Source of the DNA: Porphyrobacter sp. TH134
GTDB taxonomy: Bacteria; Pseudomonadota; Alphaproteobacteria; Sphingomonadales; Sphingomonadaceae
Direction: 5' to 3'
Assembly: GCF_002855495.1 (NCBI RefSeq)
Contig: NZ_PKRO01000008.1
Coordinates: 46,340-110,339 of the forward strand
DNA: 64,000 nt
Shown in pieces: positions 58,941 to 64,000 of this stretch. A program made the translations under genes and the position numbers. Within the stretch, counting starts at the first letter, position 1; each line of letters opens with the position of its first letter. The notes below the pieces were generated by a model. That model saw only the letters and a list, made by a program, of their open reading frames with translations. It ran no database searches and was not told the DNA's origin.

Positions 58941-60512
58941 GTGAAAAACATTCAACGCACTCTGATTCTGGGTAGCAGCCTGATCGCGCTTGCGGGCTGC
59001 GGCGCTGATGAAATCGTCTCGCCGGGCACTGGCGGCGACATCATCATCAACAATCCCCCTGCGACGCCCGCCCCCTCGCCCTCGCCGACCGCGACCCAAG
59101 CGCAGGTCACCGCAGCGGCTGGCTGCCCCACGATCGCCACCAGCGGCGGTCTGACCGATGGCGGCACGCTGACCGGCCCGACCGGCTCGTATCGCGTGTG
59201 CCGCCTGCCCGCGCGCTTCACCAGCACGGACACCCTGCCCTACATCCGCGGTCTGGTGTACGAAATTCCGGGCCGCGTCGAAGTGGGCAGTGACCGGGGC
59301 TTTGCCGGCACCACCGGATCGGCTGTGAGCCTGACGATCGAGCCGGGCGTCATCCTGTTCGCGCAGCAGGATTCCTACCTTGTCGTGAACCGCGGCAACA
59401 CGATCCAGTCGAACGGCACGGCCGATCGCCCGATCATCTGGACCAGCCGTGACAATGTCATCGGGCTGGCCAATGACAACAGCCAGCAGCAGTGGGGCGG
59501 CGTCGTGCTGCTTGGCCGTGCGCCGGTGTCCGATTGTTCGACCGGCGTGTTCAACACCGCCGCTGCGCCCAATGCCAACCCGACCTGCGAAGGCCGCCTT
59601 GAAGGCGCTGCGGTTGCCACTCCGTTCGGCGGCAATGCCCCGACCGACAATTCCGGCTCGTTCCGCTTCAACCAGATCCGCTTTTCGGGCTTCGAACTGG
59701 CGCCCAACAACGAACTCCAGTCGCTGACCACCGGCGGCGCGGGTTCGGGTACGGTGATTGAAAACCTCGTCTCGTTCAACAGCTCGGATGACGGCGTGGA
59801 ATTCTTCGGCGGCGGGTTCAACGCCCGCAATCTGGCCATTATCGGCGCGTCGGACGATTCGCTCGACGTCGATACCGGCGCGATCGTCAACCTCGACACT
59901 GTGATCGCGGTGCAGCGTTCGACCACGGGCGACCGTCTGATCGAACTCGATTCGCCCAACGTGGCCGACCGGACGCCGTCGGATGCGATCCCGCAGACCC
60001 GCTTCCAGGTGAACAACTTCACCTTCGTGGCCCGCGACGGCGCGCCGCAGGTGATCCAGGCCCGCGGCGGCGCGGCGCTTGGCCTGACCAACGGCGTCAT
60101 CAATGCCGGCACCAACCACTGCTTCCAGATCGATGAGCCTGCCACCCTGGCCGCCATCATCGGCGTGGATTCGGTGGTGGGTGATTGCCCGGCGACCGAT
60201 CCGATCCGCGGCGGCGGCGGCGGCGTGACCAATGCTGACGCAGCAGCCCGCATCAATGGCGGCACCAACAATAACTTCGCTTTCGCCATCACGCTGACCA
60301 ATGGTGTGGTCAATGGCGCCGGCGAAACCGCCCGGACCGCCTTCAACGCCAATCCGCGCTCAACTTTCTTCCCGACCCGCACCTTCATCGGCGCGATCGA
60401 GAATGCCGCAGCGCTGACCACCATCTTCGGCAACTGGACCTGCAATTCGGCCACCCAGAACTTCGGCAGCGCGACGGGTGCCTGCACCTCGCTGCCGGTC
60501 TACCCGGCCTAA
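58941..60512 (+). CDS. Large surface-type lipoprotein linked to a TonB receptor
   Basis: A 523-residue lipoprotein starting at a GTG. The signal ends in a lipobox (LIALAGC, Cys20), followed by a Pro/Ser/Thr linker (NNPPATPAPSPSPTATQ). The rest is rich in Gly, Asn and Val, with repeated short strands (AVSLTIEPGVILFAQ, IIWTSRDNVIGL, QWGGVVLLGRAP) that suggest a right-handed parallel beta-helix, and several Cys pairs. Proteins of this kind commonly precede a TonB receptor in sphingomonads and Caulobacter. It probably binds or captures the receptor's ligand at the cell surface; the ligand is unknown. It is followed by a hairpin and then the receptor gene. Confidence 0.8.
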   Translation: MKNIQRTLILGSSLIALAGCGADEIVSPGTGGDIIINNPPATPAPSPSPTATQAQVTAAAGCPTIATSGGLTDGGTLTGPTGSYRVCRLPARFTSTDTLPYIRGLVYEIPGRVEVGSDRGFAGTTGSAVSLTIEPGVILFAQQDSYLVVNRGNTIQSNGTADRPIIWTSRDNVIGLANDNSQQQWGGVVLLGRAPVSDCSTGVFNTAAAPNANPTCEGRLEGAAVATPFGGNAPTDNSGSFRFNQIRFSGFELAPNNELQSLTTGGAGSGTVIENLVSFNSSDDGVEFFGGGFNARNLAIIGASDDSLDVDTGAIVNLDTVIAVQRSTTGDRLIELDSPNVADRTPSDAIPQTRFQVNNFTFVARDGAPQVIQARGGAALGLTNGVINAGTNHCFQIDEPATLAAIIGVDSVVGDCPATDPIRGGGGGVTNADAAARINGGTNNNFAFAITLTNGVVNGAGETARTAFNANPRSTFFPTRTFIGAIENAAALTTIFGNWTCNSATQNFGSATGACTSLPVYPA

Positions 60513-60534
60513 GTCCGCGCCGACACCGATACCG

Positions 60535-60573
60535 GGGGGAGGCGCCGCAATTTCGCCGCGCCTCCCCCATTTT
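60535..60573 (+). terminator. Attenuator-like hairpin between lipoprotein and receptor genes
   Basis: GGGGGAGGCGC and GCGCCTCCCCC form an 11-bp stem around a 12-base loop, followed by ATTTTCG. It lies 23 bp after the lipoprotein stop and 22 bp before the receptor start and may set a lipoprotein-rich ratio. Confidence 0.65.
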
Positions 60574-60594
60574 CGAATCCAGACAGGACAATTC

Positions 60595-63321
60595 ATGAGG
60601 GGGTCCTCACCTATGCCCAACAGCGCGCGCCTGGCAGGGCTGCTGCTTCTCACCACGTCGCTGACGCTGCCTTCAGTGCTGCACGCACAGGATGCGCCGC
60701 AGGACGAAGCCATCTCTGGCGATCCGCTTCCCGAAGAAGCCGAAGGCGAGGATTTGCAGGAGACCGATGTCTCGGTCCCCGGCGGCGGGATTATCGTGAC
60801 CGGACGGCGCAACCGCGATCCGGCGCGCAATTCCGGGCAGGTGCTGACCGTCTTGTCCGAAGCCGACATCGCCCGCACCGGCGAAGGCGATATCGCCGGC
60901 GCGTTGGCGCGGGTCAGCGGCCTGTCGCTGGTCGGCAGCGGCCGCGTGTTTGTGCGCGGGCTGGGTGATCGCTACTCGCTCGCGCTGCTGAACGGCCTGC
61001 CGCTCCCCAGCCCCGAGCCTTTGAGCCGCGTCGTCCCGCTCGACATCTTCCCGACCAGCGTGATTGCCTCGTCCCTGGTGCAGAAGACCTATTCGGCCAA
61101 CTTCCCCGGCGAGTTCGGCGGCGGGGTCATCAACCTTACCACCAAGGCGATCCCGACCGAGGATTTCCTCACCATCGGCTTTACCGGCAGCGGCGACACC
61201 GAGACCACCTTCCAGAACGGCCTGACCTATTTCGGCAGCCGCTGGGACACCTTCGGCTTCGACAATGGCAACCGCGATTTCCCCACCGCGCTGCAAGGGA
61301 TCATCGACAGCGGTACGCGCGTCAACGATGCGCCTATCGATGTGCAACGCCAGCTGGCCGGGCAAATCCTGCCGCTGAACCTCGTCACCTTGCAGAAGAA
61401 TGACGAGCTGCCGATGAACTTTGCCGCCAACATCACCGGCGGCGCCTCGTTCGAAGTGGGCGATGGCAACTACCTCGGCCTGATCGCCACCGCCGGGATC
61501 ACCAACACCTGGCGCAACCGCAATGTCACCAGCCAGCAGTTCGGCGATGCGCAGGCGGGCCAGATCCTGTTCGATTCGCAAAACTTCATCACCGACAACA
61601 AGGTGCTGGTGAACGGATTGATCGGCCTGGGCCTCGACATTGGTGAACACACCATCCGCTGGACCAACCTGTATATCCGCGACACCCTGAAGACCGCGCG
61701 GCTCGCCACCGGCACCGACAGCTTTACCGATGTGGCCCGCCCGTTCGACTTCCAGACCCAGCAGACCGGCTGGTTCGAACGCCAGTTGATGGATTCGCAG
61801 TTGGTTGCCGAATTCAAGTTCGATGCCTTCAAGCTCGATCTGCGCGGCGGCTATGCCCGCACCGACCGCGAAGCGCCCTACAACGCGATTGTGCCCTATA
61901 TCCGCACCAACATTCCGGGCGACCCGTTTGGTGACAAGTTCGTGGTGGATGTCGGCGCGCTGGTTGGCGGGACCGAGCGGATTCAGGTCGGCTTTGAAGA
62001 CCTGACCGAAGAATTGTGGTTCGGCGGCGCGGACGTCACCTTCGATGTCACCGATACGCTGTCGCTGACGGCAGGCTATGCCTATTCGGACACCACCCGC
62101 CGGTCGCTCAGCTTCATCATCCGCCCGCTGATCGGCTCGTCGGCCGAGTTTACCACGCTGGTGCGTGCGCTGGGCCTGCGCCGGCCGGGCAATATCATCA
62201 ACGGTGCGGTTCTGGCGACCGATGCGGACGGCGTGCCGTTCTTCAACGTCACAGTCTCCGATCCCACGCCCTTCCCGGTGTTCGATGCCGCGTTGACGGT
62301 GCATGCAGGCTACGGCCTTGCCCGCTTCCGCCCGACCGACCGCATCAGTATCGAAGCAGGCCTGCGCTATGAAGACGGGTTGCAGGTCGCTGCCCCTGAC
62401 CTCACCTTTGGCGGCGGCAACCTTGCCACCCCGACACGGATCGCCAACGACTATTTCCTGCCATCGGCCACGGTCACCTGGGAGGTGATCGATGATTTGC
62501 AGCTGCGCCTGTCAGCCTCGCAGACCATCGCCCGCCCGCAGTTCCGCGAGCTGGTGGAGCAGACCTATTTCGATCCCGAAAGCAACCGCCGTTTCCGCGG
62601 CAACCCGTTCCTGCAGGACAGCGAGCTCATCAACCTCGAAGCGCGCGCAGAGTATTATATGGGCGGCCCCAGAAAGGTCAGCCTCGCGGGTTTCTACAAG
62701 GAAATCGACAACCCGATCGAAAACTTCCTGATTACCGCGCCGGGCATCATCGAAACCAGCTATGCCAATGCGCCTTCGGCCCAGTTGTATGGCGCGGAGC
62801 TGGATCTGTCTTACGGCATCGATCTGGCTGATTGGGGCGGATTGTTTGAAACCAAGCAGTTCCTCGTCATCGCCAACTACACCTACACCCAGTCGGAAAT
62901 CAGCGTGGGTGCAGCTGATCTGGCCCCGATCCCCGGGGCGACCGGCCAGCTGGCGAGCCAGCTGTTCGACGATGGCGCGCCGCTGGTGGGCCAGTCGGAT
63001 CACGTTGCCAACCTGTCGCTGGGGATCGAGGATCTCGACAAGGTGCAGCAGTTCACCGTGCTGTTCAACTACGCGAGCGAGCGGGTGACCCTGCGCGGCG
63101 GGGCCCTGCCCGATGTGGTCGAAAACCCCGGCCTGACGGTCGATCTGGTAGCGCGCTCGGAAGTGAAGCTGGGCGGTCTGCCGCTCGAATTGTCGCTGGA
63201 GGCCCGCAACATCTTCGGGCGCGACAATTTCGAATTCCAGGAAGTGAACGGCAACCGCGCCGAGCTCAACACCTTCGATGTGGGCACCAGCTTTGCGATC
63301 GGGCTGAAGGCTGAATTCTAG
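60595..63321 (+). CDS. TonB-dependent outer-membrane receptor paired with the lipoprotein
   Basis: A 908-residue receptor. ATG 60595 follows AGGACA at a normal distance; ATG 60613 is also possible. Signal peptide (LAGLLLLTTSLTLPSVLHAQ), an acidic linker (EEAEGEDLQETD), TonB-box-like GGGIIVTGRRNRDPARNSGQ, plug with GSGRVFVRGLGDRYSLALLN and GEFGGGVINLTTKA, and a barrel ending FAIGLKAEF. The plug text resembles receptors annotated for phosphate- or sugar-starvation functions, but the ligand cannot be read. With the upstream lipoprotein it forms a likely capture-and-import pair. Confidence 0.9.
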   Translation: MRGSSPMPNSARLAGLLLLTTSLTLPSVLHAQDAPQDEAISGDPLPEEAEGEDLQETDVSVPGGGIIVTGRRNRDPARNSGQVLTVLSEADIARTGEGDIAGALARVSGLSLVGSGRVFVRGLGDRYSLALLNGLPLPSPEPLSRVVPLDIFPTSVIASSLVQKTYSANFPGEFGGGVINLTTKAIPTEDFLTIGFTGSGDTETTFQNGLTYFGSRWDTFGFDNGNRDFPTALQGIIDSGTRVNDAPIDVQRQLAGQILPLNLVTLQKNDELPMNFAANITGGASFEVGDGNYLGLIATAGITNTWRNRNVTSQQFGDAQAGQILFDSQNFITDNKVLVNGLIGLGLDIGEHTIRWTNLYIRDTLKTARLATGTDSFTDVARPFDFQTQQTGWFERQLMDSQLVAEFKFDAFKLDLRGGYARTDREAPYNAIVPYIRTNIPGDPFGDKFVVDVGALVGGTERIQVGFEDLTEELWFGGADVTFDVTDTLSLTAGYAYSDTTRRSLSFIIRPLIGSSAEFTTLVRALGLRRPGNIINGAVLATDADGVPFFNVTVSDPTPFPVFDAALTVHAGYGLARFRPTDRISIEAGLRYEDGLQVAAPDLTFGGGNLATPTRIANDYFLPSATVTWEVIDDLQLRLSASQTIARPQFRELVEQTYFDPESNRRFRGNPFLQDSELINLEARAEYYMGGPRKVSLAGFYKEIDNPIENFLITAPGIIETSYANAPSAQLYGAELDLSYGIDLADWGGLFETKQFLVIANYTYTQSEISVGAADLAPIPGATGQLASQLFDDGAPLVGQSDHVANLSLGIEDLDKVQQFTVLFNYASERVTLRGGALPDVVENPGLTVDLVARSEVKLGGLPLELSLEARNIFGRDNFEFQEVNGNRAELNTFDVGTSFAIGLKAEF

Positions 63322-63341
63322 GGGCAGCGCAGTGCGATGAG

Positions 63342-63372
63342 AAAAGGCTGCTCCTCACGGGGCGGCCTTTTT
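63342..63372 (+). terminator. Rho-independent terminator after the TonB receptor
   Basis: AAAAGGC-GC-CC pairs with GG-GC-GCCTTTTT around a TCAC loop, with single mismatches, and ends in TTTTTGTTT, 20 bp after the receptor stop. Confidence 0.88.
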
Positions 63373-63493
63373 GTTTGGCGGGGCCAGCGCCGCGGTGACG
63401 ATTGGACGGTTAGGCTGCGCCCGACTTATGATGTCCGCTTGCAGGATAAGTGTGGGGCCGCGGGGATGACCGGAAGTGGGTGGAGAGCTGCCG

Positions 63494-63868
63494 TCACACC
63501 TGCTCGATTGGTTCGCGACTTTCGTGCCAAATCCACTTCCGCATCCCAGAATGAAAGATCAGGCCTATAGCGCCGTATCCTAAAGTGATCTGAACCATCG
63601 AAACGAAGCTGAGTTCATCCAGCGGTAGTCGGCCCAAAACAAAAAGGAAGGTTGTCCACCCCATGGCGATTATTGCCATGCCGGCCAACAGGCACCAGAC
63701 CAACCGCGAGCCCGAAATGAGCAGCGCGACTGTTAGCCCGATTATGCCGATGTCCATGCCGACATAACGAGCGTCCGGATTAAAGCCAAAGAGTATTGAG
63801 ATTATCCGGTCAGTGACGACCACGATGGCGTAAAGCCATGCGATTTTTGGTGGATTAGCCCAATGCAT
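63494..63868 (-). CDS. Small integral membrane protein, unknown
   Basis: A 124-residue protein starting MHWANPPKIAWLYAIVVVTD at ATG 63868. It has four hydrophobic segments (AWLYAIVVVTDRIISILFGF, YVGMDIGIIGLTVALLISGS, LVWCLLAGMAIIAMGWTTFL, SMVQITLGYGAIGLIF) and a basic, Trp-containing tail (HSGMRKWIWHESREP). I recognise no family. It is less GC-rich than its neighbours and lies next to the IS110-like element, so it could be part of accessory DNA. Confidence 0.6.
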   Translation of the reverse strand: MHWANPPKIAWLYAIVVVTDRIISILFGFNPDARYVGMDIGIIGLTVALLISGSRLVWCLLAGMAIIAMGWTTFLFVLGRLPLDELSFVSMVQITLGYGAIGLIFHSGMRKWIWHESREPIEQV

Positions 63869-63927
63869 GTGTCTGTCTAAATTGGCGGCATTCTGTCTGC
63901 AACTGATGTCGTGGACGGCTCTCCACC

Positions 63928-63947
63928 CCGCAGGATAATTTCTGCGG
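63928..63947 (+). other. Small stem-loop upstream of the transposase start
   Basis: CCGCAG and CTGCGG form a perfect 6-bp stem around an 8-base loop, 24 bp before the transposase start codon. In IS110 elements the long non-coding end upstream of the transposase can encode a structured guide RNA; this hairpin alone does not prove it. Confidence 0.35.
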
Positions 63948-63970
63948 ATCAGTCGGAGAGGAGAGTGACG

Positions 63971-64000
63971 ATGGAGCAAGTATCAGTTGTTGGACTGGAT
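63971..64000 (+). mobile_element. IS110-family transposase, N-terminal end (partial)
   Basis: The last ten codons of the window read MEQVSVVGLD after a purine-rich GGAGAGGAGAG site. This is the usual start of IS110-type transposases (ME-V-VVG-D followed by the first catalytic Asp of the DEDD domain). Only this start is visible, so the family call rests on ten residues; the rest lies outside the window. The left end of the element should fall between 63868 and 63971. Confidence 0.5.

Noticed and set aside
1..64000. CRISPR arrays, rRNA operons or prophage structural genes
   Set aside because: No regularly spaced repeats of CRISPR type, no rRNA segments and no phage head, tail or lysis genes could be seen.

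Overview
This 64 kb window is high-GC DNA from what looks like a free-living, plant-polymer-degrading alphaproteobacterium of the order Sphingomonadales (Erythrobacter/Novosphingobium/Sphingomonas type). This is inferred from the repertoire: large TonB-dependent receptors with flavin halogenase neighbours, a Weimberg-type xylose route, Tat-exported glycosidases and a compact chromosomal VirB cluster. There is no rRNA, no CRISPR array and no complete insertion sequence; one tRNA-Arg(TCT) is present and an IS110-like transposase begins at the right edge.

Positions 1-27470 form a (glucurono)xylan utilisation locus. It encodes an esterase tail, a mutarotase, GH43, GH67 alpha-glucuronidase, two GH3 beta-xylosidase-type enzymes, a Tat/lipoprotein GH10 xylanase, an outer-membrane TonB receptor, a sugar/H+ symporter, a xylonate-type dehydratase, an alpha-ketoglutarate-semialdehyde dehydrogenase and a LacI repressor. 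Three near-identical palindromes (TGGTAGCGCTACCA type) lie at 7414, 17093 and 25821, each at a transcription unit of this locus, which suggests one LacI regulon. Embedded in it are four flavin-dependent tryptophan-halogenase-like genes, one lacking the catalytic residues, and a JmjC/cupin-type oxygenase-like gene.

Positions 27734-35827 hold the most novel part: a peptide-secretion locus. It has a CHASE2 sensor kinase with fused receiver, a separate NarL-type response regulator, five short genes whose products carry double-glycine leaders (most too short to be noticed by standard gene calling), a small one-membrane-segment ORF that could be an immunity protein, an HlyD-type adaptor and a C39-peptidase ABC exporter. 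It resembles a Gram-negative class II bacteriocin/microcin system, but with several unlike precursor peptides and dedicated signalling.

Positions 35900-45154 are mixed: a GNAT acetyltransferase, a TonB receptor, a TauE/SafE permease next to a Tat-exported HisC-like aminotransferase, a 14-TM drug exporter divergent from a type III polyketide synthase/methyltransferase pair, and a small Cys-containing secreted protein. Positions 45288-50031 hold tRNA-Arg, a queuosine-precursor transporter and the ppk-ppx polyphosphate pair. Positions 50153-58024 hold a tightly overlapping virB1-B2-B3-B4-B6-B9-B10-B11 cluster without virB5, virB7, virB8, virD4 or relaxase. The window ends with a TPR protein, a surface-lipoprotein/TonB-receptor pair behind a possible Pho box, a small membrane protein and the IS110-like start.

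Starts were chosen by ribosome-binding site, signal peptide and gene overlap; several differ from the longest reading frame and this is stated in each entry. Residue equivalences to characterised proteins are from memory of the families, not from an alignment run here.
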